A stretch of DNA of 64,000 nucleotides from Musa acuminata AAA Group (lineage: Eukaryota > Streptophyta > Magnoliopsida > Zingiberales > Musaceae). The DNA lies in assembly GCF_036884655.1 (NCBI RefSeq), contig NC_088359.1:18480501-18544500 (forward strand), in the 5' to 3' direction. Shown here piece by piece: positions 33,301 through 46,694 of this stretch. Made by a program: the position numbers and the translations under genes. Position 1 is the first letter of the stretch. Every line of letters starts with the position of its first letter. Below the pieces are notes generated by a model. It worked only from the letters and a program-made list of their open reading frames with translations, was not told the DNA's origin and did no database searches.

Positions 33301-36300
33301 GAGCAATTTAGTTGATTTATCAATAAAATAAATTTAGGATGTTTTGCATATGTAATAAGTAGTCACATGTCAATATCTACTCAACAAGGAGGAAAAAAAA
33401 CCAAATGTAGTGAAGATGAAAGAAATAAGATTTGTTTATTATTAGAGATTACACATCTTTACTGACCATTAATCTTTACAAAGATAAAAATCTATCAATT
33501 GAGAATACCATCAAGAGAGGAAGATTATTTTTCAAACCAAGTCAGAATTGTTACCTTCTTCAAATGGAATACATCATATCATGTAATTTTCCTTATTTTG
33601 GTTTTTTTCCTCTTTATTCTTGTATCTATATCTATAAAAAGGGACCAGAACATTGTAATGGATCAATCAAAAGATGAATCAATAAATTGAATTCTTTCTC
33701 ACCTCTTGTGTGAGTGGTGTGAGGCCATAAGTTGCTTTTCCAATGGAATAATTCTATCGTCCACATGTGAGATTTGCGGAGGTGCAAGACTTTCATATTG
33801 GGAGTATACTCCTTGAGCCAGAGCGAGTCTGATAGTTATCTAATTTTTTTTATTATTATCTTTTAAGTTATTATCCTTTTTTTTTTCTCTTTCTAATTCC
33901 TTATTCAAAAAAGAAATCCCTATGTTACTCATCCTACATCACATATCTTCTAGGATTTAGGCAGGTTTTTTTGGTTTATTGCTACATATCACCTATGGTG
34001 TTTTAATATCTCAAATACCCAGCAATTATACTCCTAAGAATAAGACCATATCAATGTCTCAGCTTTGTAGAAGTTTGCTAGTGCAATAAAGAGAGGATCC
34101 CAAAAAGGCTCTTTAGAATCTCTGTTAATACATACAAAACACATCGAAGGGAAATATGAATTCATCAAGATAATTTGGAACAAAAGCCAAAGCCAAATGC
34201 TTAAAAAGGTGACAATTAGTCTTATTTCCTTTCTGATGCTCAGGAAGATACTGCATCTAATTAAGTTATGGTTGCTATTGACTGAAGGTTTAAAAATCAG
34301 GTAAAGACAGAGCAGATAGAGTAGCTTCTAGCAATTGGCTATAAAAAGTTACAAAAGTTATTAAGTTTAAATGACTTCCAGCACTTGGCTGCTGTAGTCA
34401 AATCAGATATCTATCTAAAAGTTGTCCAACTTAATGGAAGTTTGAAATTCAGCAAGACCTTTTTCTAGTGAAGGTAGCAATGCCGTCTACCATGGCCACT
34501 CCACAAAAGTACAACTTACTGTAAACAGAAGACTTACATTAACTCTGGATGAAATTATTGTCCTTTTCCAGAATAAAATTTTATTCCTCCTCAAATGGAA
34601 AATCTTCATATATTTTTTCACCAACTGAACTGACTCAAGATTGGACATATTTTTTCTGAAGCCAAGTAAACAACTCTGATTAGTTAACAGGAATTTGACA
34701 GTTCATGACCAATTAATCAGCCACAGCTAATCTACGAACGGCTACAGGCTACCATGCTTAGCCAGGAGCTCCACAGAACAGTATTAACACCTAGAGGGAA
34801 TAATCACAGCCATGAAATGGAAGACTACTCTTGTTTTAACATGTGATAATATAACAAATATGTAACGTGCACTGATCAACATGAATTCATAATAAACAAC
34901 CCAGATTGAAGCCAGCGAGTTCTATTGGTTCTCGAGCCAACCCTGGGTTCATACTGCCAATGAAGTTGAACAGTTGCTGACACATTGGGCAGCCTGACCT
35001 GCCCCACCATGGTCAACATAGTTTAATGTTCCATTTAGAAACTTATGGATCCCCACTCTCCAGATTCCAAATCTCTGATTCCTTCACTCAAAAATGATAT
35101 ATAGTGCCTTTACTCCACATATATCCTTCCAACCTCTATTCTTGTCAACATTGCTCATCTCTTTCATGTTGCCCTTTGTCTCTCCATGATCCGTGGACGT
35201 GAGGTACATGCTTCCCAACTGACTGTTCTACTCCATATTTTTTATCTCTGATCATTTGATACTGAATCTCATCAATAAAAAGAAAATCCTCATTGGTCCC
35301 ACATTTAGTGAATGATGTCTTCCCCAAGGCACTCATTCTTTTTCTCACCCTTGTGCTTAATCTCTCTTTCCTTTTCAATCTCACAGAGCCTCATCCATTA
35401 ACACCTTAAACAATAGACCTCTGGTGCTACCCATGAGCATATTCCCTTCCCTCCCTGACCGCTTTCTCTGGCCTGTTCTCCACAGCAACCCAACCAGAGT
35501 TCTGTTTGGGATAAGTTTAACAACACAGAATTGTTGGTCAGTTTCAGCAAGCTCAATGCAGGACCATGAACATAATAATGGCATCAGCTTAGGCCAGCTT
35601 TAAAAACGTTCTCTACAAATTGACTCTCACAAAGTTTATGTCTATTTGTGATGCAAGATGGAAGAAATTCTGCTCAAGCTCAAAAATATCAATGCAGTTA
35701 TCATTCCAACATTTTGTATGTGAACTTATATAATTTGATACTAGATAAGATTGTATAACCCAGAGAAAAGATATCAAAATATTGAATCCTCTAAGTATAT
35801 GGCACTTTTCAATAAACTGTAGCTACGTCAAATCCACAAGGTGGCTATAAAATTAACATTAAAAAATATCATGTATTAAGTAGATATCAGAACTAGCATT
35901 AGAAATAAATGGCCTTCACTTCAGATGAAATGATTTAGTACTTTCAGTGAGATTGTATCATCAATTGCATGTACAAGTCATGATTCTCTCAACAATTAAC
36001 TTGATTATCAATTACCATAGGAACATTTTCAAACATATCTTCCATTGATGACCACAAAATATAAGTAACATGTGCATATGCAAGCACATATTGCTGAATG
36101 TAGCCCTATCAAAAATTATACATTCCTATATTTCCAAATTCTCAGGATCTGCGAACCGTAGTCCTCGTGTCAGAATTGAAGCAAATTCAAATACTTTGAA
36201 GATATGTTGCCTAAATGCAACAATGAATTATGTATAGAAGACACACAATGAAAGTCGCCATAATTTAGCATACGTACCACTGAAGATTGGCCTTTTAGAA

Positions 36301-38715
36301 TCCTAAACATTGTTGGTGGAGGTTGATCTGAAGGAATAGCTACTGTTACGTCATAGATAGCAGGAACAAAAGATCGCATAATACTTACAGCTGAAACGAA
36401 ACCCTGAAAATCATATGTCAAGTGTCAATAAATATCTAGAGATTTCAATCTATGCTGATCAAACCACAGATAATCCATGACAACAAGAAAGATGTATATT
36501 GAACGTCATTCTACCCTTTTATATTGCTTCAACTAGTACTTAAGATATCAAGTGAAGGATAGTTTCAAGATAATCAAACTCAAAGACAAGACCAACGAAA
36601 GGAAGCCAGGGAAAGAAATTCTCCATACAACAATAACTTGTTAAAAACTAGAAACAACCTTGGTACGAGGAATGAGAACATTTCTAGGGATTGGGAGACC
36701 CTGTGAAGTTGCATACTCTTGTGCTGCTAAAAGTTTTGCTGGTGTAAAACGTGTCCCTTCGACAAAAAGAGCCAACCAAAATGGTCTAGGGAAGTCCTTT
36801 AATTGTTGCAAACCTGACTGCATGTTACAGTTATCCAAACAAAATCAGAAAGAATAAAAATTTAAAAAGTGTCAGCACTATACAACAGTATGCAAGTAAA
36901 TAGTACTTTCAGGGTGCTTTCATCCTTGGTCCAACTTCTTTCCAGAAAGAGGTATTCAGTAAACCACATTGACCAACCAATAACCTGCAAAGGCGTCGTA
37001 CATAACTAATAGTAAAGCAGTCTTTGACATAATAAGAAATTAAACTAAAAGCCTTGAGAATGGCATTACCAAGCATACACCGAATACTTTGCCAAGTACA
37101 AACATATCTTAAACAAACATATACTCAAGTTATTAATGAGATAACAACTTTTCTAAGAAAACTAAATATGCTCCACAACTGTAGCATCATGGGTATGAAT
37201 CAAAGAAGTCTCTACAATTAGAGGGGAAAGTCAAGAAAAAAAGGAAAACTAATGATCACAGGCCAAATGGACAAAAAAGAGTCTAAATGTATCCTGAAGT
37301 TGAGATCCTCTCTGCTATCTGCACTCTTAGAGAAGCACAAGATTGACTGTCAAACAAAGTTTTTTGCTTACCACATGACCAATGCATGAGGATCTTCAAC
37401 ACTCAAGTACAGGAAGTCATGTCTTTTTCACTGAATAAGTTTCCATGTGATTTGCTTGTGGAAAGAGGGGAAAAATAGATAAGCTGAAACCTGTTACAAA
37501 ACTTTTTTGTCCTAACAGATGTATATTCCAATTATTATTTATTTTGATATTACAACTATTAGATGCAATCCTTTTATCTTATTGGTCCAGACAATGAGCA
37601 AAACCGTTGTCTACAGAAGATTGCTAGAGGTCAATAATTGATGTCTACAGAATATTGACTATGATAAATGTCTCAGATTAGAAACACATCAGCTTCATCA
37701 TAGAAAAGAGTGTAAAGAAACTGTTAAATGTGAAGAAAAAGAAAAATGCCAATGACTTATATACTCACTGGCAGGAACTTTGATGATTTCTTCATCACTG
37801 CTAACGTGCTACCAAGACAACCTGACCGCTGAGATAAAAGAATCAATTTAGTAAAAAAGATTACAAAATAATCAACAATGAATCACAAGCTACCTTAGTA
37901 TGCTTTCTTTTCAAGCATGTGATTCCATTACTGACAAATGGACAACATGCATAGCTGGAGTTAACCCATGCACTAATTAGGCTATTTCGATATAATGCAC
38001 AAATAGAGATACATATCAACCTGAGACAAAATCCATCCAACAAGCCAATCAATGTCACTTTTATGGTTTGAAATGACAAGTGCATGCTCTTTACCTGTAA
38101 AGTTAAACAGAGAAACTCATAAGGCAATTTATGCATGTTGTAAGGCTAACAACAATAAACAATATGACTCCATGGTAGGAAATTCAATTTCACTCAGACC
38201 AGTCCGAACTAACAGGTATTTACTAGTATGAGCATGAATCAAGGTCTGGACCGCCCCATTTCAAGTAGTGCAGTTCAGCCTTTTTTCTTTATAGCAGCAT
38301 GGCTAGCTTTCTTTTTTGGTCTTTAAAAGTATCAAGTGTTTTGTTTTAGGGCTCATGACTCCTCACAAGCCCATCTCTCCTCCATGCTGTCGCCTTACCA
38401 CTGTTGTCCAACCCACCAACCATCCACCTGTCGCTTGCAGCCCACCACACCATCTTCATTGATTCTCATTCTCCCGCTCCTCTTCTTCTTGTTCTCCTCA
38501 TCCTACCTTCCTCTTCCTCTTCCTTCCCTCTTCCTCCCAACCCCCCAACAGCAGAAGGGTACCGGCGGTACATGCCAGCATATCATTTGTTGGAGGGTCA
38601 ACATGGAAGGGACCATCGACTGGTACCTGAAATTCCATTCCTTGCTCCACATTACATGAGGCCCAAGAAAACAACCATTCAACTTTGTGAGAATGTCTTT
38701 AGTTTCCTGGAGGGA

Positions 38716-38754
<39 letters not shown>

Positions 38755-41700
38755 ATTACCCATTAATGCATAAGTTTTTGAATCCGCAAATAACTGGACC
38801 TGCAACCATGAAATGTACATTATCCACTTATTAAACCTTAAAATATATCATAAGCAGCATACATCTCATGAACCACCAAGTCAAGTAGGATAACCACTTG
38901 GTTACAAAGAAACATAAAATGTAGATATCAGTAGTACAGACAACAATTTTGGAGATGCCACATCACAATAATAAGGACAAAATTATGTTGTAGCAGTAGA
39001 AGAAGAGGCAGGATGAGAGCTCTCATTAAAATGTCTGTTGCCATCTCAACGGATTCAAACATTAACATTTGAAATTCATGTGAAAAAGTTATAAATAAGT
39101 TTATACATGTGCAGCATAGATAGAAACAACTGCTTTTCAGAACACGGATCTTTCAAAGGATTGAATGTCTACAGTCATCATATCCCATCATGACATTGAC
39201 AATGCTTTGGCAGAAAGTATAGTATTTTGTATAATTAAGTGGTTTGGATGTAACAATTATTACTATGGTATAAAGATGACAGATATACTTGTTCCAACCA
39301 TGGATTTCAGATTTATGTCATGCCAATCCATGCCATACGAGCATGTTGACGAACATGTCCCTGTTCAATAGAACTGAAATCCAAGAACCACTGTGCCATG
39401 CCGGCTGGTGGTATCGGTCCCTGGCCAGATTGTTACATACCGGTCGACACTGGCATACTTGTTTTTCAGGAAAAAGATAAAAAAATGACCAAAAAATTGA
39501 AAATCATTTCTTAGGGTTTTTTGTCCTAATTTATTGGTATATAAATTATATTTAGAAAATAATAAAGTGTATCTAAGGAAGTTGCTTAGATATATGAGCC
39601 TCCGTGAAGTTGCTTCCATTGATCTTGAATCAATCTAATACTAAAACCTAAAATCGACCCTTTAAACCCTAAACCCAGAACCCAAATCCTGATCCCCAAA
39701 AAACTTCACAAAAGGAACTAGTTCAACCTTATAACCTCAGAACTAGAGATGATGAGATAGAAGTTCCTGGTTGACAAAATCCTTTCGATCTGAAAGTTCT
39801 ATTACAATTTGAATAAACTATATAATCTTTACTATAAAGATTTTTCGTATGATGTCATGCTTAAAGAGGCCAACTCTATGGTGTCTAGTATCATAAGTTA
39901 AACCAACATACCTACAAAAAGCATTCAAGTATTTAAGTTGTACATCTAGAAAGAACATTTTTAAAAAAATCACTAATTTATTCAAGGCAGAAGAAAAACT
40001 TACAAAGTTTTACAAACATTTTCTTCTATGAGGATGAGGAGTATAAGAGAGCATCAATTGCTTGTTAATGCCCTTAGAAGATGAACTAAATGGTTTTTAT
40101 AGAAATACAAGAGAGTCGAGAGTATTCTAAAGTTTGTTACAACTATTATCTTCTTTTTTTTTTCTCTAACAAATCTAACATTCTATTTTTGTTCTTTTGC
40201 AATTGTTGGTTGTTGTCTTGTGTCGACTAAAGTGGCTTCTTTTTATCTTCTTTTTTTCTTCTAACAAATCTAACATTCTATTTTTGTTATTTTGCAACTG
40301 TTTGTTGTTGTCTTGTGTCGACTGAAGTGTCTTCTCATTGTCTAGTATCGATTGAGTGGTCATTTCAAGATTCTTCAGTTATATCTTATTTTCAAACATC
40401 ATTTCTTCTTCATCTATATTATTTTATATTATCATGTGTTGTACTTTACTTATAAGTTCAACATTGCCATTATCTTCCCATGGTTCGATATTATCCCCTG
40501 GTACTTTGTTCTAATCTCCAATGTCTTCTCCCAAATAATGCATACATAGTTCTTGTTCTACGATAATCTGTTCTTGGAATAAGATGTATAGGTGGTATAA
40601 ATTTATCAAAATACACCACGTACCACGAACCTTAAGCTACTAGCCTCATCCTGTATTGAACTATATCCCTTGTAATGTAATGTGTCTTATACCTTCTAAT
40701 ATTATAGTCTTCATTTGACCTTTGATGAGATCTATAATGATTCATTCCTCTTACTATTTCTTAGTCATTTTTTACTTAATTAGATCTCATCAAAGGTCAA
40801 CTGAAGAATCTATTAGAAGTACAAAGCACATTACACTATAAACAATAGAGTTTAATACAATATGAGGCTAGTAGATCAAGGTTCATAATACGAGGTATAT
40901 TCTAATAAATTTATATCACATATAATCTATATCCCAATGACAGATTAGGTGAATCAAGAAATTATCATGGAACAAGAATTATATATGCACCACCATTTAG
41001 GACGACAATGAAGACTGGGACGATGTACCATAGGATACTATTAGACCATAGGAAGGTAATGGAACCGATGAACTTGTAAATGAAGTATAATGCATAATAA
41101 TATAAAACAATGCAAATGAAGAAGAAATCATGGATGAAAATGGGGTATAAGTAAAGAATCTTCAAGGGACGACCCAACTGATACTAAATGATAAGAAGTC
41201 ACTTCAATTGACACAGGATAACAACTGACCGATGAAAAATAACAAAAAAGCATCACCACCGGAGCAAATATGGCAAGCCACTTCGAAAGTAGAATGTTAG
41301 CTTTATTTGAGAAAAAAATAAAAGAAGATAAAAACTTTAACATCCTTCAGAATCCTCTCAACACTCTTATATCTCTATAAAAACCCCTTAGTACATCTTG
41401 TAAGGGCATCGACAAGCAATAAAGAATCACCTCGATCTCATAAGCCAGTTGACGCTCTCTTAGACTCCTCATCTTCCGAGAAGAAAAAGTTTGTAAAGAT
41501 TTGTAAGTTTTTCTTTTGTCTAATTTAGTAATCTTATTGGGAAACATTCTTCGTTGATGTATGCTTCAAGACATAAATGCTCTTTGTAAGTCCATTGATC
41601 CGATTAAAACTAGACATTCTAGGATGGATTTAGCATTAGAGTTGGCCTCTTTAAGTATGACATGATGCGAAAAAAAAATCATAATAAAGATTATAGTTTA

Positions 41701-42804
41701 TTTATATTGCTATACAACTTCCATGCTAAAAGAATTTGTTCAACTAAGAGCTTTCATCTCATCATCTCCAATTATGAGGTTATAAAATTGATCTAGTTCC
41801 TTTTGGCATATTAGGTTTTAAAGGGTCTATTTTAGGTTTTCATTTGAATTTTAATCACGAGTAAGAGTGTGAGAAAGAGTGAGAATAGAGTGCATGAGAG
41901 TGACCAAAAGAGGGGGATAGAGGAGGATTTAAAGCCCAAAAGAGGCCCCGACAGTCAATTTCACCACTGGGGTTAAAACTAGACTCAATCTAGGTCGGTA
42001 CCAATCAAATTCCGATCAATTTCAACCTGTATCAGCGGATACAGAGCAAGTTCCCTGCTTAAGATGCTGCAGCGAACATGCATCAGCATCACCTCAACAT
42101 GCAAAATAGACAGTAATCCACAGACACCAAACAGGATATGTCAGTCATACCAGATGAGCAAATGGTCAGAGGAAATAATTATGATGAAATTTAGAACTTT
42201 AAGAAAGTTTACCTTGACACCAGCCCACCAGTCAACAAGCCAGATAACCTGGAGCCACAGTAATTCCGCCACCACTCTGTTAATCCTCCTGTAAAGACTT
42301 TTCGAGAAAGGCCGAATTGTGATGAAAAAGATAGCCTGCAGCGAAGGAAATTAAAAATAAATAGCCACCATGCTTGCAGAAAATCTAATATAGAAAGAAA
42401 AATCGAATCTTTGACAAATAACAAAAAGACAGAACACAAGTAAATGAGACAAGTAGATTGAAAACGTCAAAAGGCTCAAATCTAAGACAAAGAAAATGCG
42501 TGAATCACCGTCTGGTCTATAACAAGACGACAAGGAACATGAAATGCCATAACGAACTAAAAACCAAACCTAAACTACAACAGCAGCTAAAATTATCCGA
42601 CTTCTTCAAACAAAAACTGGAAATTCCACCCATATTCCACCAATCTATACAAAAAACTAAAAATCTATCAAAGAAAAAAGCTGCGACAAGAAAAGAACAA
42701 GAACTGGCGAAAAATGAGGCTACCTGGACGAGATTCACGATTAACCCCGAGAGGAGGAAAAGAAGGCCGAGGGGAACCACAACCAACGCCGCGGCGATCG
42801 ACAT
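21382..42804 (-). CDS. LPAT2: 1-acyl-sn-glycerol-3-phosphate acyltransferase, LPAT2-type (11 exons)
   Basis: Transfers an acyl group from acyl-CoA to lysophosphatidic acid to give phosphatidic acid, an ER-membrane step of glycerolipid synthesis. Exons (minus): 42804-42724, 42335-42213, 38799-38760, 38094-38021, 37828-37769, 36984-36907, 36817-36659, 36403-36278, 32594-32502, 32315-32232, 21588-21382. They join in frame to 374 codons, near the usual size of plant LPAT2. Start [13 protein letters not shown] resembles the family. Catalytic NHKSDID (HX4D, H92-D97) spans exon 4; the lysophosphatidate-binding FVEGTRF (E172-R175) lies in exon 7. Hydrophobic segments sit at about 5-25, 45-62, 305-322 and 328-350; the C-terminus is basic. 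Introns are GT-AG except intron 9 (GC-AG). No coding defect seen. Introns 2, 9 and 10 are unusually long. Confidence 0.93.
22325..24000 (+). repeat. 5' LTR of the intronic Copia (LTR E)
   Basis: 1676 bp, TGTTGAATCTCGG to GATCCTAACA. Hairpin array about 22850-23130, including GAGCTCG/CGAGCTC stem with loop GTCTT at 23002-23020. TATAAATA box near 23186. 140-bp duplicated block starting at about 23618 and 23759. Confidence 0.92.
23185..23193 (+). promoter_or_regulatory. LTR TATA box
   Basis: CTATAAATA directly downstream of the hairpin array and followed by ACCCCACCCATTCAGC. The same arrangement is present in LTRs A, B, C and F and, diverged, in family B, so it is the likely core promoter that sets the U3/R boundary. 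Confidence 0.7.
24003..24014 (+). other. Primer-binding site of the intronic Copia
   Basis: TGGTATCAGAGC, two bases after the 5' LTR; complementary to initiator tRNA-Met. Confidence 0.88.
24051..25379 (+). pseudogene. Copia gag (broken)
   Basis: Homologous to 6354-7663. The start codon is TTG instead of ATG. A Trp codon is TAG at about 24126 and a Gly codon TGA at about 24502. From 24645 an open stretch encodes [17 protein letters not shown], an acidic DEDCDDD run, the zinc knuckle [14 protein letters not shown] and a C-terminal coiled-coil-like region rich in Lys/Glu. It ends at TGA 25377-25379. Confidence 0.88.
25376..28674 (+). pseudogene. Copia pol: protease, integrase, RT, RNase H (broken)
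   Basis: Order of motifs: knuckle-like [14 protein letters not shown]; protease [15 protein letters not shown] (about 25660); integrase zinc region [10 protein letters not shown] ... CDACQ (about 26056-26170); integrase core HIDLFGP and SDHGGEF; RT block [30 protein letters not shown] and catalytic YVDDIIFSS (27724-27750); RNase [36 protein letters not shown], ending at TAA 28672. Premature stops occur at about 26555, 26616, 26858, 28174 and 28298; those at 26616, 28174 and 28298 replace Trp codons. Several long segments remain open (25697-26557, 26950-28176), so decay is moderate. Confidence 0.92.
28675..29708 (+). other. 3' UTR of the intronic Copia
   Basis: Noncoding, with tracts AAAGGGGGAG near 29280, CAGGGGGAG near 29650 and AAAAAGGGGGAGA just before the 3' LTR. 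One GATATCAAA block. No envelope-like ORF is present. Confidence 0.8.
29709..31201 (+). repeat. 3' LTR of the intronic Copia (LTR F, internal deletion)
   Basis: 1493 bp. Colinear with LTR E except that sequence equivalent to 22621-22813 (193 bp) is missing; the breakpoints share ATCA (22617-22620, 22810-22813, retained once at 30001-30004). The terminal poly-C run is expanded to about 19 C. Confidence 0.92.
32501..32502 (-). other. GC-AG splice donor of LPAT2 intron 9
   Basis: Exon 9 ends GTG GCT AAG and the intron begins GCATAG (donor dinucleotide at 32501-32500, minus strand). Exon 10 starts GAT GCT in phase 0. A nearby GT six bases on would shift the frame, so the GC donor is the only one that keeps FVAK|DALLDKH in frame. 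Confidence 0.75.
32595..36277 (-). other. LPAT2 intron 9 (3.7 kb)
   Basis: AT-rich. A 171-bp-spaced duplication is visible (TTGTAGCCC ... TTGATGGATA ... GCAGATGAGACAT at 33021 and 33192), and a third related piece (TTCTAGGATTTA) near 33950. No transposon ends are recognised. Minus-strand open stretches at 35145-35584 show no family I know. Confidence 0.55.
38200..38700. other. Pyrimidine-rich stretch in LPAT2 intron 3
   Basis: 38446-38545 is dominated by CTTCTC-type words on the plus strand. Flanking sequence contains short GTACCGGCGGTAC-like words. No coding signal. Confidence 0.4.
38719..38752. repeat. (AG)17 microsatellite beside a splice donor
   Basis: Perfect AG repeat on plus, read as (CT)17 in the LPAT2 transcript. 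It begins eight bases into intron 3, directly after the donor GTAATTA (exon 3 ends at 38760). Confidence 0.95.
38800..42212 (-). other. LPAT2 intron 2 (3.4 kb)
   Basis: Donor AAG|GTAAAC at 42212, acceptor TTGCAG at 38800. Its main content is the 2.2-kb inverted repeat at 39642-41841. The remaining flanks hold no recognised feature. Confidence 0.85.
39642..41841. repeat. 2.2-kb imperfect inverted repeat (fold-back) in LPAT2 intron 2
   Basis: Left arm 39642-40734 and right arm 40781-41841 are reverse complements along most of their length. The centre is a perfect 20-bp pair (40715-40734 with 40781-40800) around a 46-nt loop. Outer pairs include AAAACCTAAAAT (left) with ATTTTAGGTTTT (right), and ATAACCTCA with TGAGGTTAT. 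The left arm also contains a 95-bp direct duplication (AAATCTAACATTC at 40171 and 40266). No transposase and no certain target duplication; an old fold-back or long-TIR element is the best reading. Confidence 0.85.
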
Positions 42805-42895
42805 GGTCGAGACAAAGCAGAATCTTTACCCTATCTCAGCTAGAAATCTCCGCTCGGACATGGGCCTCAGTCGCACCCATTTGCACGCATTGATT

Positions 42896-43350
42896 GGGGG
42901 CGCTGGAAGACATTTATGAGACCACGGAAGAGGGATGTTGCTGCTGCAGTGTCGTGGGCGAACGATGCAACACGAGAGAACGGATTACGATTGGTGCGTG
43001 GTAAGGGTCCACGCTTAGACTTACACACTAAGAGTCGGAAAAGACTTAATTGGGGACGTTGGAAGAGATTTATGAGGCGATGGAAGGGAGATGCTGCTGC
43101 TCCAGTGTCCCAGCCGAGCGTTGCAACACGAGAAAACGCCATCCCATTGGTTGGAACGAAGGGACCCGTGGATTAAACCTTCCCGTACGATTTGCGCAAA
43201 AGAACTTGACTGGGGGCGTTGGAATAGATTTATAACACCAGGGAAGAGGGATTCTGCTGCTCCCGTCTCCCGGCCGACCGACGGCGCAGCACGAGAAACG
43301 CTTTCCGGTTGGTTGATAGAAAGAGGGTCAAGATCACCGAATCGGGTCTT
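42896..43350. repeat. Three tandem ~158-bp repeats upstream of LPAT2
   Basis: Units start at 42896, 43052 and 43212 (GGGG-CG-TGGAA-A-ATTTAT), spaced 156 and 160 bp. Shared words include GCAACACGAGA, GCTGCTGC and GGAAGAGGGAT-like blocks; the units have diverged noticeably. The array starts 92 bp upstream of the LPAT2 start codon, in the promoter or 5' UTR. Confidence 0.85.
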
Positions 43351-44168
43351 CTTGGATCGGGTTGTCCTGCGGCTCCGGGTCGAGAAGCGGCTGCCTGGAC
43401 ACTTTTCGTAGCGAAAAGTGGCTGTTAGTAACAAATTCACCACCAGATTGGCAAATGGGGGCGGCGGTGGGTAGCGAAAAGCAGTTGGTTCTACTTTATG
43501 CGTAATGAAGTCGCAAGTGCGATCAAATTCGGGTCTTAAATTGTCAACCACTCTAGTTGGTTCAAGTTACGTCTCCTGCAAAGGTTGGTGAACCACCACG
43601 AACTCAAATTTCCTCATGTTGGTTGTGTTTAGTTACTCAGAATATTTAATAATAATAATAATAAATATCCAAAATAAATTTAAAAATCTCAGTATATTAT
43701 TATAAGATACTTGAGAGAGTAGAAAGAAACATCTAAAAACCTCGAATCCTGTCAGTAATATATTAATATTAATAGATGATTATTGGGTCCACCAATAATA
43801 GATGAGTGGGTGCACCAAAAAAAAAAAAAGGTTAAGTAGATGATAATAACATTAATAGATGATTGCTGGAAAATCCAGCTTATTTCTATCATTAACTTTT
43901 CATTGATACCTCATAAGATGAGCATTACAAGAACTTACACTTTGGTTATACATGCACAAAAAATCTAGTAGATAAAATTGGCCACACCAAATGATGGATC
44001 AAATTTTCCTGTTTCATTTTGAAACTCAAATTCCAATTGATCCATATCTTTTCTTCAGCATGAATGAGAACATGTTCAAGAAAGGAGTGGAGAGTCTGAT
44101 TTGGTAATGCCTTAGAAGCACATCAAAATACAAGACTTCTAATAATGATAGTGGACCAGGAACCTGAC
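43351..44168. other. Spacer between PURA and LPAT2
   Basis: Mostly AT-rich sequence with an AAT microsatellite near 43648-43664 and an A run near 43818. The right end presumably holds the synthetase 3' UTR; the left end LPAT2 promoter sequence. No ORF supported. Confidence 0.5.
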
Positions 44169-45815
<1,647 letters not shown>

Positions 45816-45948
45816 TTAGCTTCAATATTTCACTCAAATAAACATGGATATTAATAAATTGGATTAAGATTATTTACAAATTAAGTTTGGAACTTAGAAG
45901 ACTTGGAAGCAAGAAGATATAATTGGATCAAGCAACTCGAATATCCCT

Positions 45949-46253
45949 CTTTTTTTTGTAAGTAAAAGTAAATTGATTAAGTATGAAGTTTGTACAAAAT
46001 AGTTTTGTCTACACAAACCATAGACTAAAGCCTGATATCTCTTAGAGTAGTCAAGGAGAGTGCACCTCGCTTCAAAGGTGGAATGGTCTCACTCCACAAA
46101 CTCATCTCTAAGAGTAGTCAAACAAAAAGGTAGTCATAAGTCTCATGACTACACATGCTGTAGACTATGACTCCTTACTGTAGTCAACAAATAAAATGTA
46201 ATGTTCAAACATGCCTAGACTACCTGTGGGTACATCACATTATTAAAGCAGAT
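45949..46253 (-). mobile_element. LINE 3' tail insertion (305 bp) with target duplication
   Basis: Minus-oriented LINE 3' UTR of the same family as 9366-9627, starting with a T run and diverged. Flanked by AACTCGAATATCCCT (45934-45948) and AACTCAAATATCCCT (46254-46268), a 15-bp duplication with one mismatch. Confidence 0.85.
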
Positions 46254-46694
46254 AACTCAAATATCCCTAACATTATATAGCCATAACTTGTTTGGCTAGT
46301 CATTATCTAATTAACATGAAAGTAAATATATGAGCTCAACATACTTTTGTCATGTATTCTTTAATAGGAAACTTTAAATATTATAAATAATTGAACTTAG
46401 GACTTAATACCATATGAAGTACATAGTTTTAAGATCCTGATTTTCAAGAGACGACAACAGAAATATAAATAAAAAAGTTGTCAAAGAATAACATCGGATG
46501 AATAAAACTTTCAGCCGTTGTTGGTGCACTCTGCAAAATGGACATTAAACTAACATAGGAATCTATTTACCTCCAACAGTTAGTGTTCAAAGTGGCAGTT
46601 GTTTATCCTTACCATACCTAGTTCTGTATCTATATATCTATACAGAATATATGTATATATATAATAATGCCTTGCCATGCCTAGTTCCTTTCTT

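Noticed and set aside
35145..35584. Two adjacent minus-strand frames (79 and 67 codons) in LPAT2 intron 9
   Set aside because: No family recognised, stops between them and no neighbouring transposon ends; not enough to call a gene or pseudogene.
43021..43551. 176-codon minus-strand frame and several plus-strand frames across 42.9-43.5 kb
   Set aside because: They are produced by the three tandem promoter repeats; no conserved protein and no splice context.
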